A stretch of DNA of 64,000 nt, from assembly GCA_043228905.1 (NCBI GenBank), contig JBHGNT010000005.1, forward strand, positions 24,428,001 through 24,492,000. Direction: 5' to 3'. Source of the DNA: Azolla caroliniana (taxonomy: Eukaryota; Polypodiophyta). Position 1 is the first letter of the stretch, and every line of letters starts with the position of its first letter. Below, one piece after another: positions 11,706-22,926 of this stretch. Under the pieces are notes generated by a model. It was not told the origin of the DNA, did no database searches, and saw only the letters and a list, made by a program, of their open reading frames with translations. Position numbers and translations under genes: made by a program.

Positions 11706-12160
11706 TGTTAGAGTTATGGTCTAACGTAAGCATGAGATAAGGATACAATATAGATAAACATAAGAAAGAAGAGAGAGAAAGAAGGGTGTCGATCCACCCA
11801 ACCACCCCCGAGCGATGGGATCGAGATGGACTCGAGCCTTGATCAGCATCCCATACCACCGTCGTGGTGTCGAGTCGTACCTGTTGCTTGTGCGCTCGCT
11901 ACAAGAGTTGACCCACCACGAAACACAGTCTCAATGTAGTCAATATATGATCAAATGAGGGTAGTTAGGCCTCCTATTTATAGCGATACCCAAGGCCCCC
12001 AGGCAAGTTCACACTTGGCCTAATGGGTTGTCTCAATCATGAGGATTAAAAGTAATTCTCCCCTTCTTTACAATCTTGTTTAACCCTCACACTTATCCAT
12101 GTGTATAGAATACTACAGTAAATTCTCACCACGAGATATTATATGGTCATGCCTGTAACA
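11706..12160 (-). repeat. E0 3' LTR
   Basis: On the plus strand it runs from tgttagagttatgg to gcctgtaaca, giving the TGTTA/TAACA ends usual for LTRs. The adjoining 12161-12175 reads as a purine tract (aaagagggggagta) on the minus strand. The minus strand carries a TATA box (CTATAAATAGG) at about 11972-11982. No second copy is available, so the outer boundary rests on the terminal inverted dinucleotides. Confidence 0.65.
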
Positions 12161-12332
12161 TACTCCCCCTCTTTAAAACATTGCACTCTTGCAATGAAAA
12201 GTTAGGGAAGTTAGTTCTAAGAGTATTTTCACGTTCCCATGTGGCATCTTTAATAGATTTATCTATCCCTTTAATTTTAAATTGTCAGATTATTTTAGTA
12301 CGCAGATTTTTTGTTTTAAAATCGAGAATTCT

Positions 12333-14071
12333 TTATGGTACATGTGGTTTAGAAGAAAATTCTTCAAAAGTAACCAGAGTTTCGATTGTAATTGTATTGT
12401 CGCTAGAACCTAGAAGTTCTTTTAGAAGAATTACATGAAAAACTGGATGAATTTCAATGCCATTAGGAACAACGAGATGATATGTTGATGAACCAATGCG
12501 TTTGAGGACTTGGAAAGGTCCACATAACGGTGGGGCTAACTTAGCGCACTTACCTGTAGACAATGTCTTAGAATTGTGAGGTACACGTAAAAATTCCTTC
12601 TGTCCAGGGTTGAATACACGAGGTTGCCTATTATGATCGGCGTAAAAACACACTCTATCTTGAGCTGTTTTTATATTATCTCGTGCAATATGCAACATAT
12701 CTTGCATATCCCGAAGAAAGTTTTGCGTACTTCGCATCTCATCATGATGTATATTAACATCAATCGGGGCTCGTGGTTGAAAACCATACATCAACATAAA
12801 AGGACTATATCCCATCGACGTATGCTTGGAGCTATTATAAGCAAACTCCAAATTTGGGAGATAACGTTCCCATTTTGTTGGTTTTGCATCAACTTATGCT
12901 CGAAGCATGTCCTCGATAATTTGATTTACTCGTTCTGTCTACCCATGAGATTGAGGATGATCCGTGGAGCTCATGCTCAATGTAGTTTCTAACTTCTTAA
13001 AGACTTGCGTCCAGAAGTCACTAGTAAACTTTGGATCTCGATCACTCACGATATCCATCGGTAACCCATAAAAACGAAATAACTCGTCAACGAATTGGTA
13101 ATCCAATCCAGGAGTTGTTATCGTGGTTTTAGTAGCAATAAATATGGCCATTTTAGTTACTTTATCAACCACAACCCAGATGGCATCATGGCCTTTTTGG
13201 GTGTGAGGAAGGTTAACAATAAAATCCATGGATATACTTTCCCACTTATTATTGGGAATGTCCAAGGGATGTAAAAGTCCTACGGCTTTAAGTCGCTTGA
13301 CTTTGTTAACCTGACATTGGTGACATTTAGTCACATAGCTATGTATGTCAGGACCCATCTTAGGCCAATAGAATTGAGCGGAGATGAGAAAGAGTGTACG
13401 ATGTATTCCAGGGTGCCCTACTAAGGGTGCATCACAACATTCAAACAAAATTCTCTTTTTGACCTCAGGCAAATCTGGAACACAGACCTTCCCATTACGG
13501 TAGAGCAGAACGTTAACAATGTGGAAGGATTCCTTCGAGGATGTGGTGGTGTCTATTCCAGACTCAACTCTTGCCCAATATATCACAAAATAACTGCCAT
13601 CAGGATACTTTCCTCGAAGGTGATCATAAAGATATGATGTTATTTCAGTGAAGCTAAGCATGTTAACTTCACGGATGCGACTTAGTGGATCAACGACAGT
13701 ATTCATGGAACCTTTACGATATCGTATGGAAAAATAAAAGTCCCGGATGAGATCAACCCATCGTGCCTTATGACCTTTCAGGTCTTCTTGGTCATAGAAA
13801 TATTTCAAGGACCCGTGGTACGTAGTTACCACAAAACGATTTCCATAAAGATAATGGCACCATGTTTTGAGCGCCATGTATAACTGCAAATAATTCCTTT
13901 TCTTGAACCATATACCGAGATTGAGCAGACTCAAGTTTCTTACTCTCGAATGCTATTGGTTTAGCATCTTGATATAAGACATCAACTATAGCATAATCGC
14001 TTGCATCAGTTTTAACCTCAAAAGTTTTTGAAGGATCGGCTAAAAGAAATGAAGGAGCCTTGCACACCAGG
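12333..14071 (-). pseudogene. E0 gypsy pol remnant (RNase H, zinc-binding H2C2, integrase)
   Basis: Reading right to left: RNase H (KTDASDYAIVDVLYQ, then ELFAVIH), the tether region (GSMNTVVDPLSR), an H2C2 zinc site (GHPGIHR with CHQCQ) and integrase. The integrase core shows MDFIVNLPHT with the first Asp, VSDRDPKF with the second, and a break at HPQSHG where a TAG (12939-12941) replaces the expected Gln; the domain then resumes. The C-terminal part has EFAYNSSKHTSMGYSPF and GPFQVLKRIGSSTYHL with HPVFHV. Frames change near 13800-13930, at 12939 (stop) and near 12890 (TAA). The type is plant Ty3/gypsy; no chromodomain is seen before the stop at 12333. Inactive. Confidence 0.85.
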
Positions 14072-14628
14072 TGGGACCGCAGGGGCCCTGAACCGAGGAG
14101 CGTGAGAGATGAGAGGGAGAGAGACTCGCAGAAAACACAGAGATACAAAAATGAGAGAATCAAATCCAAATCAGTATAGATTACAGAGCTTGCAATGTTA
14201 CAACTGGCAAGCCGGTGACAGACTCAACACAGACGAATACACGCACTGAAATATGCAGTGGAGCCTCTACCAGAAGCACACAGGCTTTCACGTGGCAGAG
14301 GCAGCCAACTTAACCCAAAATCCATGTAGAAACAACAACGATGGTGGAGGAGAGAGCTCGGTTCCCAGTCCGACAACACTTCGTCCTCTCAAAACATGCG
14401 ATCCCCCCCTTTATAGCACAGGGAGAGAGAGCTGTTTACAGACCGTTAAATCACTGTTATTCTCTGCCCTTTTGGACAGAGATCCTCTTCGATTTCCTAC
14501 CTAACGAATTCGTGCTACCTAGGATAATTACATCGCCGACTTGTACTATCAAATATGTGCCCGTGTGTAAGGGCCGGTTCACGCACACTATCCACCAATT
14601 CCTCCTAGGGACAGTTTTCTCCACGACA
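14072..14628 (-). repeat. E1 3' LTR
   Basis: The inner end is clear: on the minus strand a purine tract (ggtggggacgga) is followed by TGTCGTGGAG at 14628. The outer end (tgggaccgc at 14072) is inferred from where E0 coding sequence stops and from the length of the related E4 LTR (543 bp). A TATA box is on the minus strand at 14408-14415. No second copy is in the window. Confidence 0.6.
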
Positions 14629-14701
14629 TCCGTCCCCACCTAGCCGCGCATACTCCGATATGTGCCAAAATAGCCTTCCGCCGGAGAAGACCGGCCCACG
14701 A

Positions 14702-17179
14702 TTATCTTTCGCTCTCCGGTTCGCCACCCGCTCCGCGCCGGTCATCGTCGCCATCCATGCCCTCTAGGTCCAGTTCGTCATCGTGCCTCTTCTTGAACGC
14801 TTTGATCCTCTTCCCGGCCACCAACACAACTATTCTCATTCCGTCGAGTTCCGCGAGGTGGTAGGTGCCGTTGTCGTTGGCGCTTGTCACCGCATAAGGT
14901 TCGAACCACCTCCTCACAAACTTTCGCATTGCCTTGTGCTAGTTGTCGAGGCTGTTGTCGTAGAGCAGAACCCAATCGCCTTCCTCGATTTTCCTCGGTC
15001 GTAGTCGGTGAGTCTAGTCGAATCTCCCCTTCTTCTTCGTCCTTGTTGCACATAGCTTCGCCGTTGCTCGTTCCACGTCCTCCGGTCTTCGCTCGAGTTG
15101 TCGGATCCACGCCGCTAACAACTCCTCCCGGCTCATCTCATCTCTCTAGTCCACCACGGCCCACGAGGAGATCGTTTTCTCCATCGGCATGATCGGCTTT
15201 TGCCCATACATAAGATCCATCGGCATGAACCTGGTTAACGAACTGTGTGTGGTTCGGTCTGCCCACAATGCGTAGGGTAGGAGTTGCGACCAATTCCCGA
15301 CTTGGCCTCCGCAGGCCCGTACCAACGCTTTTACGATTGGCCCGTGTCCGCGTTCCACCTTCCCGTTTGCCTCCGGATTGTACGCCGTGGTGAGCGAGAG
15401 TTTAACCCCTAGCCGTTCAAACAGCTCTTCGACCTCTTGTGCATCCAGTTCTCCACGGTCTACTATGATCTTTCCTCGATTAAGAACCGGCACACGGTCG
15501 TGGTCGTCTTGTTTGGTAATGCTCGACCCTCCACTTGGTTCGTCAAATCCTCTCGTGCCAGCACCAGGTATCGCATCTGCCCTACTCCCATCGGCATCGT
15601 CACAAGATCCACCATCCACTTGAAGTGGACGATCGGTGGGTAAGTCGGGTGCAACTCGTCCCGATGTCGGATTATGGAATGCATCTGACAACTTTCGCAA
15701 GTCGTTACAAACCGATGCACGTCCCGGTATAGTCCCGACCACCAGTACTTCTCCTTCAGCTTCTCGAACGTGGCCCATGTCCCCCGGTGTTCGGCCCAGG
15801 TACTCTCGTGGTACGCCGTTAGCAATGCTTCATGCTCCTCCTTCCTTGCCACCACTCGGAGTGGGACTCTGTCTCGCTTCTTCGGGTGCTTCCATATGCT
15901 TCTGTCCCGTAGAAAGAATCAGTACGCTTTCTTCTGGTCCGGTTAGCCTCTTCCCTTGTCCGCGCCGCTCCCGGCATCATCGTCTTCAGGAACCCACCGA
16001 TTTGGAGCCACTCCCTGTCGTACTTGCTCTCGTCGAACTCGTTAAGCACAAGAGTGCTCCCAGCCCTCGCCGCTATGTGAGCTGACTCGAGGAAGTCCTC
16101 ACCAACTTCTTCATTCTCCGAAACCATGTCGTCTTCGTCGTCGAACCGTGCTCTTGAAAGCATATCGGCCATGGGGTTGTCTTTACCGGAGATGTGTCGT
16201 ATCTCCGTATTTAGAGACTTGATGTACGCGATCCATCTGAGCATTGCCAGGTCCGGAGTCACACATCCGGAAACCGTACTGAGAATTGGTAGGCAGTCCG
16301 TCTCAATTATTACTTCCATCCCGATTAGATAGTCCTTGTCGGCCTTGACTGTCGAAACGATACCCCATAGTTCACGCTTGACTTGGGCGTATCCTCGTTG
16401 TCGCTCGCTCAATACCGTCGCCCCGAACCGGATCGGGAACCACGCGTCGCTCTCGTCCTCCTGATTGATCACCCATCCGATCCCGGTCGGGCTTGTGTCT
16501 ATGGTTACGTAGACGGGGACCTCCTTGCCGTAGACCGCTTTCCGGAGAGCCGGTGCCGCGGTAAGCGCCTCCTCCTTTAATCTCCGGACCGATTCCGTAT
16601 GTTCGTTACTCCATTCGAATTTTCGCCCTTTCTTTAGCAACTCGTAGAGCAGTTCCACGACATGTGCGTAGTGCGAGATCCAAATGTGATAGAATGCGCA
16701 TGCCCCCAGGAACCTCTGCACCTCCGTGACCGACTTGCATTCTTCCTTCATATCGGAGATGGTCTCTACCTTTGCCGGAGACGGTTTCCGGCTGTAAGGC
16801 CCGTATAGGTGACCGACCACAAGAATCTTTGACTGCCTGAAAGCCGACTTCTCTCCGGAGAGGGTGAGTCGCGCACCCTCTAGTCTTTGCAGTACTTTCT
16901 CGCAGTCGTCAATGTGGTGCACCACGAATCTCCGACATCTATCCGGCCCAACCATTTCATCCTTATCCTCCATCGGGCCCCCCTTTATCGGTATATCTTC
17001 CAGAAATGGCATGGTGATGTCTGGGATGCAGTCCCTCAGCACCTTGTTCATCGCATTCACCATGTGCGCCACTGAGTTTGTCCCTCCTTGCGGCAGGGTA
17101 CACATCCGCACTAAGCCGAGAGGTGTCTGCATCGTCGTGACATCCCTGCTCTCCTCGGCTAGTTGGAACTGGTTGTACC
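14702..17179 (-). pseudogene. E1 pol, C-terminal part: RT palm, RNase H, integrase
   Basis: From 17179 leftwards: the reverse transcriptase core (FQLAEESRDV, TLPQGGTNSVAHM), with the catalytic box reading PFLEDIPIKG where FLDD is expected. RNase H follows (YVTIDTSPTGIGWVI, ELWGIV, ETDCLPIL) and its end (SGKDNPMADMLSR). The H2C2 region reads HESTWAEHRG with CESCQ. Integrase shows KWMVDLVTMP, IVDRGELDA and NGKVERGHG, so Asp-Asp-Glu is visible across two frames. The tail (FEPYAVTSANDNGTYHLAELDG) ends near 14702. Frames change near 15830 and 15500-15780 and again near 15000. The FLxDIPIKG plus TIDTSPTGIGW signature marks a distinct gypsy lineage that I cannot name with confidence. Confidence 0.85.
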
Positions 17180-17649
17180 TGTTACCGATTAGGAACACGG
17201 TCTACAGTCAGTCCTTCGACCTAGACCTCAAAGTGACTGCGTTGCAACGAATGGTACCGCCGTACCGTAATATGTAATGGGATACCTCCCCGTATCCCAG
17301 TAGCGTATAAGGGAGACAACTACAACCGAACTCCTTAGACAATGCACTAGTAACAACACTCGCACTCACGCCTACGCTCTTACGATTACAATACGCCACC
17401 AAGAATCATAGAAACACAGTAGGTTAACCACAGATATGCACAGGGATTAGAGAAGATAGAACTCTATTAAGATAACGCTCTATGCATCAAAATTTACATG
17501 CTACCTCTTATAGAGGATTTCTGCCCTTTATATACATAGGGTCTTTTAGCCGTTCACGCTTCCCGCGTGAACCGTTACATGCGTTTGGTTTTTACTATAT
17601 TCTATATTTCTGCGCTCCTATCCGTCGGTTACTATTCCAACGGACAACA
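17180..17649 (-). repeat. E2 3' LTR
   Basis: Starts tgttaccgatt and ends ggacaaca on the plus strand; the copy at 42474 has the same length. The minus strand has a TATA box (TATATAAAG) at 17526-17534. The displaced purine tract 17691-17713 lies about 40 bp inside the LTR instead of adjoining it. Confidence 0.92.
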
Positions 17650-17696
17650 CCTGGCACACATGTGGGACAGTGCCATGGCATGTCGGATCCACCCCT

Positions 17697-20521
17697 TTAA
17701 TCTTCCTCCAAAATGGCCTGAGTGTTTGGTTCCGCCCCGGTGTCCAGGTTCGGGGACGACGTAGTGTCCGTAGGCGCGTCATTGCGTGGTTCCAGTACTT
17801 GCTCGATAGGACTTTCCATGGTGCCGCTAGCTTCCTGTGTGGGCGGTCCGGGCTCCGCTGGATCATCCTGTTCTATTGTGGTTGGCGCAGTCGTCGGTGG
17901 GCTCTCGGTAGGTCGAGGTTCTGGTTCCTTCGAAACTTCCTCGATGGTGCCAACCGTAGTTGTACGCTCCGGTGAATGGGGCTGAGGTTCCTCCTGGTCA
18001 GTAGTCTCACTTTCTGGTATCGCGGGGGGCTCCTCTTGTTGTTCTGTGTTGCCCATCGTAGTGGTTAATTCCGATGACGTGGGCTGAGGTTCCTCTCGTT
18101 CGGCAGTATCCTTTAGTATCGCGATGGATTCCGCGTTAGGTCGCGTGCTGCCGGCTTGCATGATTTGGTGAAACAGGCCCTCCTGACTTTCGCCAAAATT
18201 GTCTAGTAGCTGCGCAAGTTCTTCGGAATGTTGGTCCGCTAGCGTGCGATAATCCTGCGCTAGGTCCTCGCATACTGTCGTAATGCTTTCCTCATTGAGT
18301 TTGTAGAATCCTCGGCCATCTTTTCTTCGGTTCTCCTAGTCCGCCCGGTACGTATGTAACTCCGCCACTTCTGTAGCCCACGCCATCCAGCATTTGTCTA
18401 ACGCCGCTTGTAATTGCGCCGTAAACCTCTCCCGATTTGTTTGGAGACATATGCGCACGTTGTCGGTTATTGCTTGGCAACGGTTGCGTGATTCTTCTAT
18501 GGTTTTCTTGAGGTTTTCGATTTCTTGTTTACTGACCGCCGCCGCTTCCTCATAATTGCTCCTCATTCCTGCCCATAGTTGAGATTCCTTCAAATGTAAT
18601 TCTTCCGGCTTTCCCATTTTATTGTTCAAGCGGATTTCGAGCTGATGCCTTTTGTCCTGTTCCCATACAAGCTGCTTGTCGAACCATGCTTTCTTCTTTT
18701 CCAATAACGCCCGAAGTCCCGTGATCGTTGTTTTCGATTTTTGCGCTTCCTCCCGTAGTTTGGTGTTTTCTTCTTTCGTACGGGTGTGTTGTGCTGCCTC
18801 CGCTACGAGTTTCTCTTCAATGGTCTTAACTGCCTTTTGGCCTTTGGCCCAGATGTCCGTTTCTCTGTCTGAGGAGTTCAGAGCGGAGGCGATCAATCTC
18901 CGATTCCACCAGTTGCATGACCCTTTTTGCTTTCGAGGCGATGGCGGTCTGTGCTTCAATATCTTTTCTTAGGGCCTCAACGGTGTTGTTTGTTGGTTGA
19001 GCTGCCTGCTGCATCGTAGTCGCGTTACGTTCCAACTCCGTGATGCGTTCGTTGGCCTTTTGTAGCTCAGCTTGGGTCAGTTTAACCGTTTTCCAAGCAT
19101 TTTTATTTTCAATCGCCATAGCCTTGGTGCCAATACTAACCTTAGCTAGTTCCCTATGAACCTCGATGAGGGTTGCGTTTAATGGGAGTAGTTCCATCCC
19201 CATTCGGCGTATGCTGACGTTTCGTTGTCTGCCAACTCTGGCTAGCTACTCCTCATCATCGCTTTTTGCTGTTTGTGTTAGCGCGCGCTCGATCATTTGT
19301 CGCTCCGCGTGCTCCTCGACCATTCGTCGGGAGACTTTTATTTGTTGTGTTGCCAAAAATTCCATGAGGTCAAAAGTAGTTCCGAACTGTAATAGGGCGC
19401 CGAACTCATGGGCCGTGTCTGGAATGTCCGGATACGCCAGGACCTCGCTTTCCGCCGTAAATACGCCTTTCCCCCACTGTGACTGGGCCAAAATAATCTG
19501 TTGTGGTTCCCGGATTACTTCGAAGGTGGTGTTGGGCTCCGTAGCTATGGAGTTGTCGACCACGGTGGTCGTCTCTGTGGTCGCGCGTGTGTCTTTAACT
19601 AATCCGTGCCCATCCTTCCCTTCCAGCCTCCGCCGTTTCGGCCTCGGGCTACCTTGATGTTGCTCGGCTTCCAGCTCCTCCGGAGCTTCCTCCCTATGCT
19701 CCGCCCGTTCCTCCTGTGTTGTTCGCGTGCTGGGCTGGGTTGATTGGGGTTCATCCTCCCATTCTATGGTGGCCAACTCCGCTAACCTTCGTCTCGTGGA
19801 ATGTGGCGACAGCATGGGTTTGTTGGGCTGTGGTGCGGGCAGTTCGCGGGGCAGAAATAGTATCGTCGGATATTGTTGTATGATTGGTCGTAGCTTTTTG
19901 CCGCCTTGAAACGCGTGCAGGCCTTCCCGCAACGCTGGTCTCTTAGTGAGCCCCCAATCAACCGTGCGCCTTGGGCATCCCAGAGGCATTTATATGCACG
20001 CATCCGACCTCCAACAGGAACTTGGCTATTTCGCGAAAGAAGGGGTCGGGGATTTCCTTCGTCTTGTATGCCTTGGCAGACGCCGAATAGGGCCCGAAAT
20101 ATCTCTGCAAAGTTTTCGCAGGAGGGATTTCGAAATGTCTTTCTCCCAGCGATGACAGGTCAAGCTTCTTCTGGATGGATGTGTTGGTGACCGTGTCGAT
20201 ATTCAGCTTCCTAGCAATGTCCAGGGCTTCAGGGTGAGGGGGTGCCTCAACGACTTTGATGTATCCATCCAGGCGTTTCTCGATGAGCCATCGACGCAAG
20301 GCGGTAGAAATAGGGATCAACATAGTAGGAGGGTGAGACTCGTGGCTAGTGGGCGAGGACTGCCGGCTATGGCGAACTCGAGCTCTGTGGTGGGATGGAG
20401 AAGAGGGTGAGTGAGGGTAGTGATGAGAGCAATGAGAGTTAGAAGGTTGGTTTCTGTACTGTGTAGAAAACCTTCTATTTTCTTCTTTTTGTGGCCTAGG
20501 GTTCATTGGTCGGTGATCCAT
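17697..20521 (-). pseudogene. E2 accessory coding region downstream of pol (unknown protein, about 940 codons)
   Basis: Starting at MDHRPMN (20521) and ending at a TAA (17697-17699), successive long frames form one apparent protein broken by two frameshifts (near 19960-19990 and 18850-18950) and two in-frame TAGs (19246-19248 and 18336-18338). After each TAG the same frame continues. The parts are: a basic, Ser/His-rich N-terminus; a compact segment (ALDIARKLNIDT, FFREIAKFLLEVG, LTKRPALREGLHAFQ, LRPIIQQYPTILFLPREL); an acidic Pro/Glu stretch; long heptad-like helices (ELQKANERITELERNA, QEIENLKKTIEESRNRC); and an acidic Pro/Thr/Glu-rich tail. I see no signal peptide, membrane segment or enzyme motif, so it is not a typical envelope-like protein. 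Athila elements also place an extra gene after pol, but no similarity is visible. Confidence 0.6.
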
Positions 20522-20880
20522 CGTGGTGCCGTGTGTTCTTGGCGTAGAAGTTTGTGCATGCCTTAAGTCCTTTTAATAGCGTCGCTACCTTCTCTCTTTT
20601 TTTATTTTTTTATTTTATTTTTTTCATTTTGTAACGGTTACATACAATATTATTTTTACTCTATAGTACAAGTAGGTTTCTCTACTTACTCCGCGGATTC
20701 CCCGACTTTGTCATGTCCGGTGGGGAACGGGTTAGGTGACGTAGGTCCCAGGTAAGGTTTAAGGCGAAATCCATTCACCTTTTGTCGTAACACTTCCCCG
20801 GCCAAAGTGCCAAGTTGAAACGTGCCATGTTCCGCTCCCACTATCCAATACGGGCCCGTCCAACGGAATTTTAATTTTCC
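20522..20880 (-). other. E2 spacer between pol and the accessory region
   Basis: About 360 bp without coding potential. It includes a long A/T-rich run (plus-strand poly-T, 20590-20630) upstream of the accessory region start. It could carry a promoter or splice signal for the accessory gene, but no clear TATA box was identified. Confidence 0.35.
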
Positions 20881-20882
20881 AA

Positions 20883-22343
20883 CTATCCCATGCGTGTTTG
20901 AAAAACTAATACCGCTTTCCCAACCGTAAAATCCTTTTCACACGCATGTGATGTCGGTCCACGAATGCTTTGCGCCGCCGATGTTCCTGTTCCAATATGG
21001 CCATACTGCGTACCCTTGTTTCGCCTAGTTCTAGCAGTTGTTGTAGCCGTATTTGTTCGGATTTGCCCTCTAGCAGCCGGGCTCATACTTGAATCCGCAA
21101 ACTGGGTACCTGGAATTCGACGGGCATCACGGCCTCCGGCCCAAATGCTAGCCTAAAAGGCGTGGATTGTATGCTGGTCTTATAGCTGGTTCGATACGCC
21201 CATAATACACTGTGCAATTTGGTATCCCAATCTGTTCTATTCTCATTGACTATCTTTTTGAGGATAGTTTGTAATGTTTTGTTTGTGGCTTCGACCAAGC
21301 CATTTGCCTGTGGGTAATACGACGTACTCTTTTTGTGAACCACAACGTAGTGTTGGGTTAGCTCGCTAATGATTGTATTCAGAAAGTGACTCCCCTGGTC
21401 ACTAATGAGCTCAATAGGGCAGCCGAAATGACACTAGATGTGTTCGTAAAGGAATTTCGTCGTGACTGCCGCAATATTTTCGCGTAGTGGTTTCGCTTCT
21501 ACCCACTTGGTGCAGTAATCCGTAGCCACCAGGATATACTTATTGTCTGTTCGAGCAACTGTTAGGGTAAAGGGTCCCACAAAATCCAACCCCCACTTTC
21601 GGAAAGGATCCAACGGCAACACCGGTTGATGTGGCATTCTCGCGACCTCCGTGGGCTGGCCCAGCCGTTAGCATAAATCGCATTGTTTGCAATATTCATA
21701 CGCATCCTTTTGCGTAGTCAGCCACCAAAGTCCTGCTTGCCAGATTTTCCGGGCCGTAACATCGCATGCGTAATGTCCTCCCGTTGTACCACAGTGGGCT
21801 TCTCGTAAAACCGCAACCTTCTCATCCTGCCGTATTCTGTGCCTCCAGATGTCGTCACTACCTTTGTGATATAGGACGTCGTCGACTAAACATAAATTAT
21901 GACTCCGTACGACCAACCATTTTTTCTCGTCCGTCCTTAATTGGGGTGGCGGTAACCCCGTGGTCAGAAAGTAGGTCATTTCCATCAACCACCGATCCAG
22001 GAAAGTCTTTTCTGTTCTTTCTGCTAAAGTTGCTATACGCAGAATGTCCGCGTCCGGAAAGTCGTCGTCATCTTTTTGAGCCGTTTCTCCATTATCTAGT
22101 CTGCTCAAGAAATCCGCTACCATGTGTTGCATCCCCGGTTGGTGCTTAATTACAAAGTCGAATTCTAGGAGCAATAACATCCATCTGGCCAATTTTCCCG
22201 TCAGTGCCTGTTTCCCCACCAGATATAGCAATGCCGTATGATCCACATGAAACGTGAATTTCAACCCTAGCAAATAGTGCCAGAATTTATTGATGTTGTA
22301 GATCATACCCAACGCTTCACGTTCCGTTGTGGAGTAGTTACGC
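20883..22343 (-). pseudogene. E2 pol, C-terminal part: RNase H end, zinc-binding site, integrase
   Basis: From 22343 leftwards: the RNase H remainder (NYSTTEREALGMIYNINKFW, FHVDHTALLYL), the tether (PGMQHMVADFLSR) and the H2C2 site (HCGTTGGHYACD with CKQCDLC). A TAA (21668-21670) stands where CDLCQRLGQP would be expected. Integrase shows [10 protein letters not shown] (first Asp), LISDQGSHF (second Asp) and NGLVEATNKT (Glu), with a TAG at 21434-21436. It continues with YRTSYKTSIQSTPFRLAFGPEAVMPVEF and a C-terminal tail with another frame change near 21085. The catalytic residues are intact and the breaks are point changes. Confidence 0.85.
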
Positions 22344-22886
22344 TGTCGTGAAGATTTCTGGCTATAGTGTGAAACCGGGGGTGGAATGGGCAAGTCGGTG
22401 GTGTGCAACATGTGCACATGTATACTAGGATAGGGTGTATAGAAAGAGAGGGGAAATTTTTGTCCCACATTGTAAGGTCCTTCCCTCCTTGGGCTATAAA
22501 AGGAAGGGAGGGGTCACTTATGAAGGGGTTGCCTATTTTGTGCGAGTAAGGTATACCACTTAGTCTAGGGTTCTCCCTCTTCCCATTTCGTTTTAGGGTT
22601 AGGGTTTCGGTTAGGGTTTTCTTCTTGGGTTTCCCTTTAGGGTTTTCGGATAGTCATTTTGGTGCGGCGATGGCGGCCACCACTGTTGTAACCGTTCGTT
22701 GTTTTAACATAACTTGTTGAACATCTTGCCTCCGCGGATCTCTCCTTCGATGTCGTGGTCTTATTCTTTCCTCTTCTCCTCTTGAGCTAAGCCTCCATAT
22801 CGTGTCCTATTCTTTCTCCTCCACTCCCTAGTCCAAGACCCCCGCGGTCCCGCCCCTTCTACATGCACGCGCGTAACAACGCGACA
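22344..22886 (+). repeat. E4 5' LTR
   Basis: Runs from tgtcgtgaag to acgcgaca. A TATA box (ctataaaag) is at 22494-22502. Downstream is a stretch rich in TTTAGGG and TTAGGG words (about 22600-22645). The right LTR carries the same features. Confidence 0.92.
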
Positions 22887-22889
22887 TCT

Positions 22890-22906
22890 TTGGTGAACCC
22901 GACGTG
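22890..22906 (+). promoter_or_regulatory. E4 primer-binding site
   Basis: TGGTGAACCCGACGTGA lies three bases after the 5' LTR. It begins TGG, complementary to a tRNA CCA end, and the following GAACCCGACG resembles the complement of a tRNA T-arm and acceptor. I do not assign the tRNA. Confidence 0.6.
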
Positions 22907-22926
22907 AAGAAGGGCGGCAAGGGAGC

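Larger units (their letters stand above)
11706..14071 (-). mobile_element. E0: 3' remnant of a Ty3/gypsy element
   Basis: The 3' LTR (11706-12160), a purine tract and the pol C-terminal half are present. The gag, protease, reverse transcriptase and 5' LTR are not in the window. The element is cut at 14071, in the RNase H coding region, by the LTR of E1. The missing half does not reappear on the far side of E1, so the E1-E0 interval has also suffered a deletion or rearrangement. Confidence 0.8.

Noticed and set aside
17697-20521. Retroviral envelope-like gene in E2
   Set aside because: No signal peptide, hydrophobic fusion or membrane segment is visible; position alone is not enough.
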